DNA from: Posidonia oceanica | Lineage: Eukaryota; Streptophyta; Magnoliopsida; Alismatales; Posidoniaceae | Direction: 5' to 3' | Length of the DNA: 64,000 nt | NCBI GenBank assembly: GCA_037176725.1 | Contig: JAZBRS010000026.1 | Span: 63,528,501 to 63,592,500, forward strand | Shown here: positions 32,427 to 44,195 of the stretch, in pieces | Numbering within the stretch: the stretch's first letter is position 1 | Layout of the letters: each line of letters begins with the position of its first letter | Made by a program: the position numbers and the translations under genes | Notes under the pieces: model-generated | Seen by the model: only the letters and a program-made list of their open reading frames with translations | What the model was told of the DNA's origin: nothing | The model's database searches: none

Positions 32427-33943
32427 TGTGGATGTGGATTTGGGAGGGTGTTTAAGAAGACAACTGCGCCTCCACGTACGTCGTCACCTTTTGTTGTGAT
32501 CGCCACTCGTCTTTGGGTAGACAAGACACCTTGGGGGAGATTATGAAGATGTAGGTCCTCGGACCACTAGATCGACAGTTGGATGTCGTCTAGCGGCTCC
32601 CTCGTGTTACGTAAGCGTTTCCTTTCCTTCAAAACAAAAAAACAAAAAAACAAGAGATCTAGGTAAGTTGGTGTGTAGTAAATGATAACAAAGAAGAACA
32701 GAGAATACTAGAAACAAATAAATCTAATACTAACCGGGGGTTGTTCCCCCACATGCTTATGCTATGGGTCCTATTTTAAGGAATGCAATATGAGATGTAA
32801 TGAAAAAGATTGGAAAAATACTCCCTTCACCCTCGTACTGTATGCAATGGAGTAGAAGTGGAGGCACGGTCGGAGCTCCGACTAGGCTTGAGATCTCTGG
32901 GATCGTAGTTGGGTGTAGTGATCTCTGGGATCTTGGGTTTCTCTGTTGAAGGTGGAGACTAGGGTTTCTGGCTTGGAAACTCTAGCTATTTGAAGGTAGA
33001 AGCTCAAAATCCTAAAAACCTAAAGGGAATTTCTCCAAGATAGGTTTTCCTCACAACTGGCCAGGGGTTCAAACACTGACCCACAGGGTCTATTTATAGA
33101 CTCCAAGGGGTGTGGGTGGTTAACACATAGAAATTTCTAGAAAAAGTGGCAGTTATGTTCAATCGCCGCATGGGTAGGCGACTAAGACTAGCAACCACCC
33201 AAGCAAACGTGTGGAAAATCGTAGAAATTCGGTTGATAGAGGCCACGATCGTTAGTCACCGGTTAGGTTGGCGTCTAGAGGTTAGTCGTTGTCTTTGTTG
33301 GCGTCTAGCAGTTGAGGGGATCATGGGAAATAATCGTTGCAGTTCCACGACCGTTAGTCACCATTTAGGTTGGCGCCTAGTTGTCGAGGGGATCATGGGA
33401 CACAACCGTCAAAAATAACCATTCGATTCGGTTAATGAAGCCCACGACAGTTAGTAGCCGCCTAGAGTGGCGCCTAACTTAGTCGCCTCCCTAGCTGGCA
33501 ACTGACTTAGTCGCCTCCCCAGCTGGCAATTAACTTAGTTGCCTACCCTGCTGGCAACTAACTTAGTTGCCTCCTCAACTGGCAACTAGCAAGCTCAGAT
33601 CATTTCTAGCCCTAGCTTTTAGGTTTTGCCCAGAGAAACAAGATAAAAGGCCGGGAAACTTCAAATATCTCATGAAATCATAAAAACATCTTCTTTGACT
33701 CAAATTTGCCACGGATTTGAGTGGCATAAAGTGTGCTCAAGGTACTCGGACTTGCCATGAGTCTGAGTGCGTCAGCTCTGCCACAGCCAACAACCTTAAG
33801 TCAGGTAGGATCAAGCATTGTTTTTAAGCAGATCAAGGAACATTTGGAAGATGTGTTATTTAAGCCTTAGTTGTGTGATCTGGGTGCCTCAGAAGTTCCT
33901 ATCCTCTATGAACTCTGGGAAATGCGAAAATGAGATATCTACA
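32427..33943 (-). mobile_element. Element B 5' LTR
   Basis: Minus strand TGTAGATATCTC ... ATCCACA. TATA box intact at 33091-33098. Four 28-bp repeats at 33478-33589. A TGGCGATC copy at 32505-32498 lies inside the LTR, some 75 bp before its end, in addition to the true site just outside. Confidence 0.9.
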
Positions 33944-34457
33944 GTCCTCAAACCGACTGAAGAAAGAAGACATGACTTCGAAAAGGCGTGCAAAGGCGCT
34001 CGTCCTCAAACCGATTGAAGAAATAAGCAGACATGACCTCGAAAGGGCATGCAAAGGTGCTCGTCCTTAAACCTATGAGGATACGAGCAGACATGACTTC
34101 GAAAGGGCATGCAAAGGGCTCATCCTCAAATCGACTGAGGAAACAAGCAGACATGACTTCGAAAAGGCATGCAAAAGTGCTTGTCCTCAAACCAACTGAG
34201 GAAACAAGCAGACATGACTTCGAAAAGGCATGCAAAGGCGCTCGTCCTCAAACCCATTGAGGAAACAAGCAGACATGACCTCGAAAGGGCATGCAAAGGG
34301 CTCGTCCTCAAACCGACTGAGGAAACAAGCAGACATGACTTCGAAAAGGCATGCAAAGGCGCTTGTCCTCAAACCGACTGAGGAAACAAGTAGACATGAC
34401 TTCGAAAAGGCATGCAAAGGTGCTCGTCCTCAAACCCATTGAGGAAACAAGCAGACA
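33944..34457. repeat. 61-bp tandem array, right part
   Basis: About eight more units, continuing the array in register after element B; the first five bases (33944-33948) are the right-hand GTCCT duplication. The last unit breaks off after GCAGACA at 34457, where element G sequence starts without any repeat or LTR border. Confidence 0.95.
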
Positions 34458-36177
34458 CATGGATCAACAGGGAAGGGGGCATACCATAGGGTAGCAAAAA
34501 AGATGCCCCTTGTATCAGGGGTGATACTAGGGGACAGTCGAAGCGCCCTTGGCATAAAAAAACGGAGACATAGACAAATTGACGTGCTTGTCAAGCGAGT
34601 AGTTAGGGTTACCAGCCCGGATACAGGGAGCATGAATGTAAGGACTCACCGTGCAATGTGCAATGTCGATTGGGGAATGCAATGGGTAGATGCAAAGGAA
34701 AATGCGGGGACCCATCGTTAAGGGTGTACAATGGTCTCAAAGTGGGCATGCGATGTAACGCCACGAAGTGGCAAACAAGGGACATGCTGGTTATCACGGA
34801 CCACCCAACGCGGTGGGCGGCAAAACTTGAAAAGTGCGGAGCCTCTGAGCGAGGTCAAACAAAAAGTGCTCGTCCTTGACTTCGATTTTTGAAAACAGGG
34901 AGAAAGGGGAAAATAGATTATTATGCATGTATGTTTTTTTTTTGTGGCTTAGGATTCAAAGCAGCTGTTGCTGAGAGGATGCTTCTGTAATTTCTGACTC
35001 AGGAGATTCTCGGTCCTCGTGCAACGCCATGCCGAGTTGTGGTCGATGGCTCTCTTTCTCACTTAGTTCAGGAAGAGGCCTCGGCTTTGTAGAGTATAGT
35101 CTTTTGGCTGCATGTGGGTAGCGGAGGTGTCAAGTGTAGCTTCATAGCCTCCGTCTTAAATCCTTGGGGACCGACTACCGCTTTTGACGCTCACGGGTTG
35201 TATTTTTCTTTTCCCCTCGTGCGTGACTGGAGTTGCATCTAGCCTGCCAGGGATGTAGAGTTGTTGTCTGCACAAAGGGGTTGGAGCGTGCTACTGCGCT
35301 CGGAGGATGGGGCCAGGTCCTCCAGATAATGATTCCCGTGCAGTTGGCAATGTGGTGCTTGGAGTTGAAAGTTGAGGGGGCTTCGATACTCGTCCGAGTC
35401 AATCCTCTCATGAGCGCCTTCTTTCTTCAACTTCTTTCTTCATTTTTCTTTTGTGCTCGACATGCATATCATGTTATCATATTCTTTTGGACATGCATGT
35501 CTTTGCCCTCTTGGGGTAGTGGTCCCTGATGAGGCATTAAGAGTTTGGCTTGTCGGCATGCACCTTCAGCCTCCGTAATGTGTACCGGCAGCCTCTAGCT
35601 ATGCTCTGCTCTGCCTTGGTCCTCCTCATGTCTGTGGACTCTCTTGATAAGGTGGATCTCGCTTCAGGGAGTTTTGAGCTCAGCGAGATGTTCTGTTCTG
35701 CTCTCGATCTCACTCTGTAGCCACATGCATGAAATGGCACTGCTCGGGTGAGACCTGTCTAAGGTGGTTGATGCTTGACATCCTCTCGGCGCTGCTTGTT
35801 GTCCGAAGCCAGTTTTTCTGATTATAAAAATTTTTCTGAATTTTTTGTATTTTAGAAAGGGAATAAGCATGTTTTTGGGTTTTTCCATATGTTTTGTATT
35901 TTTTATGATTTTTGAGTTTAAAGAAAACATAAAAAGGGAAAACCAGCGGAAAGGAAAGCATGTTTTTGTTGCTTTTTTATTTTTCCGATTTTTTTGATGT
36001 TTTTGTCTTTTGTAGGGAACAGTATGTACATGTAGGAAGCAAAAATGCATGTTTTGGGTTTTAACGGATTTTATAATTTTTATGTTTTTCGATAATGCGA
36101 GAAACATGAAAGCGAGAAAAAGCGGAAAGATGAATGACAATGTATGCAAAAGGAAAAGACAAGGTAAGAGGTACTTA
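34458..36177 (-). other. 3' internal noncoding region of element G
   Basis: Matches F 46040-47935 in reverse. It includes a long imperfect hairpin near 34500-34545 (GTATCA...TGATAC with CCCCT/AGGGG extensions) followed by GGGGCATC and a T run. 34830-34900 contains AAAGTGCTCGTCCTTGACTTCGA, which resembles two pieces of the 61-bp array unit. 35820-36160 is A/T-rich low complexity. No gene; the ORF 35664-36404 is the gag frame running on. Confidence 0.65.
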
Positions 36178-36178
36178 C

Positions 36179-38162
36179 CTACCAGCAACCTCAGGATGGA
36201 GGTGCTGGACCCGCTCCCGTGCCGCTGTGCCGCCCTGGCGTCTCCGGCCACATACTTCCTTGTCCTTGCATACCCGTCCTGACTGAACCGAGGAAATGGG
36301 GAGCTCAAGATGTGGGATAGCAAGGGGGCTGGAACGAGTCTGACGGAACTAGAAGGTTCCGTCGGGGAGGAAACAAAGTCAGGAGCGATGGGATCGGACC
36401 ACAAAAATTCGGAGCTGAGGAGCTCCTACACGATGTCCCGGAGGGTACAATAGTCATCCGTCGAGTGCCCCGAGGCTCGATGGAAGCTGCAATACTCTCT
36501 CGCATCATACCCCTGTGGAAGTGGGTCTGGCGACGGGCGAGCTTCCAAGTGCCCTAGAAGTGACGCAATCTGAGGAAAGACGACACTTAGCGGCCCACGA
36601 AGCATGGCGAATTCGAAATGGCCTCATCTTTGTCCCAGTTGCAGTCCCTGATGGGCCAGCGCAACGTGATGCGCTGGCTCGTCAGGAGGAAAATCAAGAG
36701 AGGGCTCGAGAGGGGGGACCAAAGATGCAAGAGGAGACGGGGGTGACAATGAAACTAAGGGGGCCGTAGCCAAAGACAGACCGACACGACCAGGAGGATC
36801 GGTCGGGGAGTAAGAGGAGTCAGGTTGTCTCGGGGGTACCGAGACTGCCCCTTGCTCGCACTCGCCCTCCCTGCCAATCAGAGTGAATGGTGTCTCGGAG
36901 AGTGAAGCAGTCATCAGTCGCATGTCTCGCGGCCTGATGGTAGTCACAGTACAAACCCGCGTCAAACCACCGTGGGAGTGGGTCCGGTGGTGGACGAACC
37001 TCAAGGAGACTCAGATAGGGTGCAACCCTAGGAAAGACAATGCTCAATGGTGCAACCAGTGGAGCGTACTCGCTCTCAGCGCGGCGACCTCGTCTTTCCT
37101 TGGGTTGCAACCCCTGCCGAGCCGGTGCGAGGTGGTGCACAAGCTCGACGTGAGGAGCATCAAGAAAGGGCTCGAGAGGAGGAGGCGATGCAGGAGTGGA
37201 GATCCCAATTATCCTGGCGTCAATGAGACCCTGAATCCTTCTCTACAAGGTGAAGCACCTATCAGTCGAATGCCCGACAGAGCCATGAAACCTACAGAAT
37301 AGGTGCGGCTTGAACCATGACGGAAGGGGGTCTGATGGTGGGCAAACCGCAGGGAGTGTCAAAAGATGGGCAACCCTAGGGAATAAGAAGTAAGTGAATG
37401 GCCCAAGGGAGTAAAGTCGGGAGCCTGGCGTCGGGCGCACTTCACCTTTTGCTGCGGCTCATGGGGAGCAAGAAGTGCAAAGGGTGCAGGACAGCTAGGG
37501 GGCACGACCAGAGCAAGAAAAGGAAGCGCAGAAGATGGGCTTGCAACAGTGGAAAGCTGACTCTGCAAAGCTTGAGCTAGGGCCTGCATCTCTTGAGCCA
37601 GCTGGGAGAAGGATTCAACCTAGGGGGATAAAGCGGCTAGGGTAGTGGACCTAGAGGACATGGGTTCTACTAGGTTAGGAAGGGGCGACTCAACAGAAGG
37701 GCCTGAAGGGAAGAAGGAGCGTGCCTCAGCACGGGGACTAGGAGATGGATACAAAAGTGATCTAAAATAAGGGTCAAAGGGGGGCACAGCTGGCAAAAGG
37801 GGTGGTGATATCCCAGCATGAGATATCACAGACAATCCTCGAGGTGAGGGAGCAGACTGGCCAGACAGAGGGGCAACAGCTGTGGGTGCAAAAGGCATGC
37901 TTGAGAAACAAGGTGGCTGGCCCACAGACAAAGGAGACACCTGATAGCTCAGACGATCAGTGCTGAATGGAAACGGGGGCTGACCCTATGCCTTGGCACG
38001 AGGTGCCACAGGTAGAGAGAAGGCAAAGGTGGCTGGACCAGGGAGCGCTCCCGGAGGAGGCGCCTAGAGAAAGGAGTGGATGCCAGCCAGAAGAAAAAGG
38101 GAAAACTGACTATCAACCCCGAAATCCGCGGGAGGCGACGAACCAGATGATGGATCTCCCAT
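36179..38162 (-). pseudogene. gag of element G with a triplicated zinc-knuckle segment
   Basis: ATG at 38162 (MGDPSSGSSPP). A proline/serine/alanine-rich N-terminal part with stops follows, then three successive copies of a segment normally present once: a basic GLQP..RR stretch, LSxVFP, a PxPDPLP run, then a knuckle. Knuckles: CRFHGSVGHSTDRC (about 37250-37295), CDYHQAARHATDDC (about 36900-36950), and CSFHRASGHSTDDYC (about 36450-36500, one residue longer). Copies lie in different frames, so frameshifts separate them. The capsid core seen in F is not recognisable. The exon ends TAG|GTAAGT at 36178, a donor shared with F. Confidence 0.7.
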
Positions 38163-39910
38163 GGTAATGGAGAAGATCCGAACAAGTAGAATAAGGAACA
38201 GGACAATCAGAAACTGTATGCAAGGAGGGGGAGCTGATGTGACCCGAAGACGTGCAATCGGGTGCGACTCGAGACCTGCGCAAACAAACAAAGTAATTAG
38301 ATAGCTGCAAAGTTATTTAGTTGTGGCATGAATGGCACACATGCAGATGAATGTTCTAAAATGCGCTCTCTCACCATGCATGTCCTGAGTAGGTGGCCTA
38401 CTCAGACTCACTCATGGGTATGGGATTTATTGACTCCAGGTCAGAAAGTAAGGTCATCGTTCTAAATCCTGACCGAAGCTCAGGCAGTGAATGGTTGGTG
38501 CATTTGGAGCCTCAACCTGGCCAAAAGCACGAGTTGTACCCTCGACTAACATCGACACGACCCCAGACAAGGGGGGACAGACCGACCAACTTGCGCCGTG
38601 CCAAAGCGACAAAACAAGAGACCGGGACTGTCTTTCTCGGACTAAGTAGGTAGACTCAGAGGAGAGAATGCATGCTTTCTAAAATGATCACACATGCGAT
38701 ATGCATTAGAGTGTTTTACTTGCATTTTATTAACCAATGGGGAAAAATTGCAAGTTTAGCTCTAGTTTTGCTTAAAGTTTAAATGTTGGCTTTATTGTTG
38801 TTTTTAAATTAAGCCAAAGGGGAGCAAACAAGTTTCTAATATCCTAAACATGGAAAAAGCATGAGGGGGAAAGAAACAGGAAGTCATGGCATGCAAACAA
38901 TCTCACAATAAGGCAAAACCAACATGGCAAGCTAAAGTTAAAAGCCCGAAGTAAAATGTGAATGCTTAATTGGTGGCATGAATGCATCCATGCAAATGGT
39001 ATGCTTTCTAGCATGCTCTCTCTCACCAATCTGGTGTGTCCTAGTAGGTTGTCTACTTTGGACTCCCATAAGTGTACGGATCACCGACTCAGTCAGAAAG
39101 TAAGGCTCCCGTCTAGACCCTGGCCCAGAGCTTAGGTATAATGGGTGTTGCAGTAGTGGCCTTGACCCTGCCGAGGCATGGACTGTACCCTCTAGTAGCA
39201 CCGACACGACCCTTGACAAGAGGGGACAGATCGACCAACTCGTCCTGTGCTAAAGCAGCTGAACGAGAGACCGGGACTGTCCTTCTCGGACTGATAGGTG
39301 GACTCAGAAGAGAAGAATGCATGTCTTATATGATGATTCATGCAAAATGATTAAAGTTTTTTAATCTTGCACGTTTTATTAACCCAAGGAGGTGAAAGTG
39401 TGTTGGCGTCTCTAGTTGCTCCTAGATTCGACTTTCACTTGCTGTTTTTAATTGCCAAGGGGGAGCAACCAGTCTCTAGTTGTCCTTAGGCCTAATGCAA
39501 AAAGGGGAAGAAAAACACCCAAACTTGGCAAGCAAACAACATACAATCACTGCAAAAAGCATGGGCATGGCTTGTGCATGTGTATGTGGACATGATAGTG
39601 AAAAAGAAACACTTAGCATGTCAAAAGGCAGGTATGCATGGTATGTGCATGTGGAGTGGCATAGCAACTGTGTAGAACAAAGCATTTACCACTCAAAAGG
39701 CATGTATAGTGCGACAAGCAAGTATTTAGGCATTTACAGCACATAAAAAAAGCAAGTAAAGGCAATGTAAGCGATAAGGCAAGTAAACAGGCACATGACA
39801 GGCAATAAAGCAAAGAAGCAGGCATAAAGCAAGCAATAAAGCAAGGCAGGGCAAGCACAAGCAAAAACAATGCAAGCGAAAAGCCAAAATGAAAGCTGGA
39901 GTCTAAATTC
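38163..39910 (-). other. 5' leader of element G with a two-copy duplication
   Basis: No gene. About 38330-38980 and 38980-39480 are direct repeats with a period near 650 bp; for example GACCGGGACTGTCTTTCTCGGAC at 38619 recurs, slightly changed, at 39268. The rest (39480-39900) is rich in GCAAG and AGGCA words. Confidence 0.7.
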
Positions 39911-39926
39911 CCTAGCAGAGTCACCA
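39911..39926 (-). other. Primer-binding site of element G
   Basis: Six bases after the LTR end (...ATCACA, 39933) the minus strand reads TGGTGACTCTGCTAGG. It matches the tRNA-Arg complement TGGCGACTCCG with two differences and the TGGCGACTCTGCTGGG form usual in this group. A second, better matching copy lies inside the LTR at 40111-40102. Confidence 0.75.
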
Positions 39927-41499
39927 CTTTCCTGTGATCGTCCGCCGCTCGAGCCCACGGCGGGCCTCGCAACGCTGCCATAGTTCGCGATGTGATCATG
40001 CCGAGAGAGAGGGTGGGAAGCCGCGGTCAGTAGTGAATCCAAGGTGAAACTCGACTCAAAAACACCAAGAAAACGGGAATAAAATAAAGAAAAGACAAAA
40101 GGGAGTCGCCAGCTAGTCTATTATCGGGGAGACGAGGAAAACCAAGGAAAAGCATAGAAAACAAGCAAATGAATGCAATGCTATGCGAAATGTATGACTC
40201 GTGCCAAGGACGAGAGCAAATGGTCACTATGGGCCAGAGAAAGGGTAAGGACTCCTGTTACGTGCGGGGAAGGTGTTAGGCACCCCCGACATGCCCGAGG
40301 AAACGGTCTTTCTTGGCTAAATGCTCGCATTTGCAGGAATTCGATAAGTGATTACCTTTAACTGCATGTCCAAGGGACGAGGAATGCTAATGCCATGCTA
40401 TGGTTGCTAAAAGGTGTGCCTGAATGCCTAAATGCCATGTATGCTATAGTAACATGCCCAAATGTGTGTTCTAAATGATGTGATGCATGAGGAAAGTAAA
40501 CGTGTAATCTATGTGCTCAGCAGCGCTGTCAGTGTTCCGAACTCGGCAAACCCTGGTTCATAAGAACTCCAGACAGTAAGCATCACTGTCCTAATGCAAA
40601 TGTAGGTGATAAAACAAAACACCGGTAAAACCACACAATGCAAGTTCGACATGCAAAGGGGAAAAGGAGACAAGGGCAGAAGAGGCAAGAAAAACCACAC
40701 AATGCAAGTGTAAAACAAGCAAAGGGGAAGAAAACAGGGGCGAAAAACCCTAATCTACATGCACGAGAAAACAGGACACGAAAACAATGCATGCAGTGCA
40801 AGTGACAGGCAATAAGGGATTCAGATGGACTTATCTTGAAGATATGAGGTTGGATCTGAGATAACTTTGGTTAGAATGAAAGATCATTCAACCAGGAAGA
40901 CCTAGATAGTTTGATCGTGAAGATCCAACGGTCCGATCAAAAGTTATTCAGATTTCAAGTTAGATGGCTCAAGGGCCAGAAAAAGTGATCTAAGTGGGGG
41001 TCTAAGTGCAAATTACCCCTATGTGTGTGCAATGCAGGGTGTCCTACATGCAATGAGGCTAATGATGCTCAAAAGTATGCAAGGGAACATTATGTAATGA
41101 CATGGGAGTGCAATACATGCAAGAATGCAAATGCAGGGACCTAGGTGCAATTACAGAGAACTGTAGGGACCTAAGTGCAATTAGAATATAATGCAAGGGC
41201 CTACATGCAATGTTGTGGCGAAAGTATGCAATGCAGCAGTCAGGGTGCAAATGTGAACTAATGATGCAATCATGGCAAGTATACAAAAGCAAAATGCAGA
41301 TTAAATGAAAGAATGCATGCAATGGCAAAAGGTAGGGACCTATGTGCAGAACAGGAAAACTATGGGGTTCATATGCAAAACAGAGCAAAAATGTGAATGC
41401 ATGCAATATTTGGATCTATATGTAGTTTAGGAAACATGCTGGGCTAACATGCAATGCAAAATAAACATACAAGCATGCAAGCAGTTAAAATTAGGATTA

Positions 41500-42440
41500 A
41501 CATGCAAATAGCACAAATTATTGGACTAAATTGCAAAAGCAAGGCAAACAGGCAAGCATGCAATGATCTTAACATTTTTAGACTAAATACGCAATTAGAA
41601 CAAACTATTGTACTTTACTGCAATGCAATATGGTTTAAAATGCAACTTAAATGGCATTCAAATGCGTAAAGGACTAAAATGCAAATAAAACAAGTTATTG
41701 GACTAAACAGCAATGCAATATAGTTTAAACATAATTTAAATGAGTGATTCAAAGCAAAATGGACTGATATGCAATTATAACAAGTTTCTGGGTTTTTATG
41801 CAATGCAATAAGGTTTAAAGCAGAAATTAAATGAAATCTAAACTGCTGCTGGACTAATGTGCAAATAAAACATATTTTTGGATTTTTCTGCAATACAATA
41901 AGGTTTAAAACATAAATTAAATAACTGATTAACAACAGATTGGACTTATATGCAATTAAAACATATTTTTGGGTTTTTCTGCAAAGCAATAAGGTTTAAA
42001 ATAGAAATTAAATAACTGATTAACAGTAGTGGACTTAAATGCAATTACAACATTTTTCTGGGCTTTTATGCAATGCAATAAAGTAAAATGCAAAATTAAA
42101 TGACTGATTCACAACTGATTAGACTAACATGCAATTAAAACATATTTTTGGGTTTTTCTGCAATGCAATATAGTTTTAAAACATGATTTAAATGAAATCT
42201 ACAACAGTATATGACTGATGTGCAAATAAAATAAAAGACAAGATGAAAATGCAATGCAATAAGGTAAAGATTAAAATTAAATGAATGTTGTAACCAAAAT
42301 TGACTAAGATGCAAATAAACTAAAACACAGTATTTAAATGCAATGCAATAAAGTTTAAATGCATATTTAAATGAAATATCAACTGACACAGGACCGAAAC
42401 GCAAAACAACTAAACCTAAGGACCTAAATGCAATGCAGTA
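41500..42440. repeat. Degenerate ~90-bp AT-rich repeats in LTR of G
   Basis: About ten units combining GGACTAAxxTGCAA, ACATxTTTTTGGGTTTTTCTGCAATGCAATAAGGTTTAAA and TTAAATxACTGATT. Similar repeats occur in the solo LTR (56290-56660, cleaner, 91 bp) and LTR E (62440-63200). Confidence 0.75.
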
Positions 42441-43939
42441 ATCAAAAACAAAAATAAAAACGCAACTTATTGGCAACAGTATCTACAGTGCTCCCCGACC
42501 CCTCTAGCGAGGCTACGGCGAAGTGCGGGTAGAGGCTGCTCTGCGAGCGGCGACGGAGTGCAGGCGGAGCTCGGTGGGGCTTCTAGACGTTCGGCGAAGT
42601 GATCTGGAGGCGAGCGGAGGGGCGGCGAGTGGTCTGGAGCGGTAGGGCTTCTTCGCAAGCGACGGCCAACGCTGGGGAAGAAGGGGGTTGCCAGCGAGGT
42701 GGAAAATGCAAACCAGAGTACGAAAAGCACGGGAAAAATACTAGGAAGCATCGCGGGACAATAACGAAGCTAGGGGTGGCGTTCTATACCTGCTCGGGCG
42801 ACGGAGGAGAGCTGCCAACCTCTGAGGCGATGCGGCGGCGGCGCAGCTGGCGGAGGGGGCTCTGGAGGTGATGGCGCGCAGTAGGCTGGACCGAAGTAGG
42901 TTCCTCGGCGTGCAACGGAGCTCTGGGAAGCGTCGAACCTTGCTTTCCCTGCTCGAATCCTGATTTTGGATCAGTGGGTGCCTCTGTGAGTTTGGGTTCT
43001 CTCCCCCCCTCTCTATGGCTCTCCTATGCTTGGGCTGTGCAGGTGGACTCGTGTGGGTGTGTGAGAGGTGGTCAAATTGCAGGTGGGTCCTCCTGGGAGT
43101 GTTCTGGAGGAGATGGGATCACAGTGGATTGTGGGAAGTATTAGGGAGTGCTGGTGATTGAATTGGGTTCCTTTTGTGTGTGTGTGTTGGCTGGGAGAGT
43201 GAATTCCCAAAATGTGTTGCCGGCCCCCAGATCCAAAGAGGGGAGAGGGTCTTTGTTGTGTGTTGGGAAGCCACTGAAAATGGCAGAAGGCATGGGCTGT
43301 GGTGTGAAGGCAGCGTTGGCAGTGAGATGGTGGCGTGGGAGGCTCTCTGGGGTAGTTAGTGTGGGTGCAGAGGGCATGGGTGGTGGCATGAAGGGAGGCG
43401 TTGGCAGTGAGATGGTTTGCAGCAGGAGGCATGATGGAGGGAAAAAGAAGAAAAAGAAGAGGAAGGGAGGAGGAATTGTGCTGAAGGGAAAAGGAAGGAA
43501 GAAAGGAGGAAAAAAAAGAAAAAAGAAAGGAGCTTGTGGAGTGGGCCGGACTGTGGGCTGTAGGAAAAAATAAAAAGAAAAAAAGAAACGGGAGAGAAGG
43601 AGAAGTGGCTTGATGGGCTAGGTCAGATTCGAAAAAGAAGAAAAACAGAAATAAACAGGAGAGGTGGGCTGGGTTGGATTTGAAAAAGAAGAAAAAAGAA
43701 ATAAAAAGGAGAGGTGGAAGAGGCTATGGGCTGGTGGGCTAAAGAGATAAAAAGAAGAAAAAAGGAAAAGGAAGAGGGAAAGAAGAGTGTGAGTGAGCTT
43801 GGGCTGAAATGGCTTTTGGAAAAAAGAAAGAAAAGGAGGAGATGAAGAAGAAAAAAGGAAAGGAAAGAAGGAAGGAAGGGAAGATGAAAAAGGGAGAAGG
43901 AAAGTGGGCTTGGGCTTGGCTTTTGTGTGGTTGTGACCT

Positions 43940-44195
43940 AGGGTTTTCTAGGATTTATGGAGTGTGATCCTAAGGTTTTAACCTAGGGTTTAGTGAGTGT
44001 AACCTAGGGTTTTGTGAGGGGTTTGACCTAGGGTTTTTTGTGAGTGTAACCTAGGATTTTGTGAGGGGTTTGACCTAGGGTTTATGTGAGTGTAACCTAG
44101 GGTTTTGTGAGTTTTAACCTAGGGTTTTGTGAGTTTTAACCTAGGGTTTTGTTCTAGGGTTTAGAGTGTTTGACCTTGGTTTCTTCTAGGGTTTT
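43940..44195. repeat. CCTAGGGTTTTGTGAG repeats (telobox-like)
   Basis: About twelve units of 17-30 bp built on AACCTAGGGTTTTGTGAG. Read on the minus (element sense) strand each contains AAACCCTAG, matching the plant telobox AAACCCTA. Counterparts at the start of the LTR of X (960-1110) and of the solo LTR (59850-60110, reversed) are less regular. Confidence 0.8.

Larger units (their letters stand above)
24474..33943 (-). mobile_element. Element B: complete gag-only LTR retrotransposon (9.47 kb)
   Basis: Bounded by LTRs of 1517 and 1489 bp in the same orientation, flanked by GTCCT duplications and inserted in the 61-bp array. Minus-strand order: 5' LTR 33943-32427, primer-binding site, leader 32426-31021, gag 31020-28372, noncoding block, polypurine tract, 3' LTR 25962-24474. 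No protease, RT, RNase H or integrase, and no antisense cassette, so it is a non-autonomous relative of element A. The two LTRs differ at roughly ten positions in the 160 bp I compared by eye (24541-24700 against 32490-32650), mostly transitions. Confidence 0.9.

Noticed and set aside
43148..43573. 141-codon Gly/Lys-rich ORF
   Set aside because: Purine-rich LTR sequence giving Lys/Arg/Gly codons; no domain.
43940..44195. Interstitial telomere repeat
   Set aside because: Units are CCTAGGGTTTTGTGAG, longer than the plant telomere heptamer and irregular; they lie inside an LTR, so telobox-like is the safer description.
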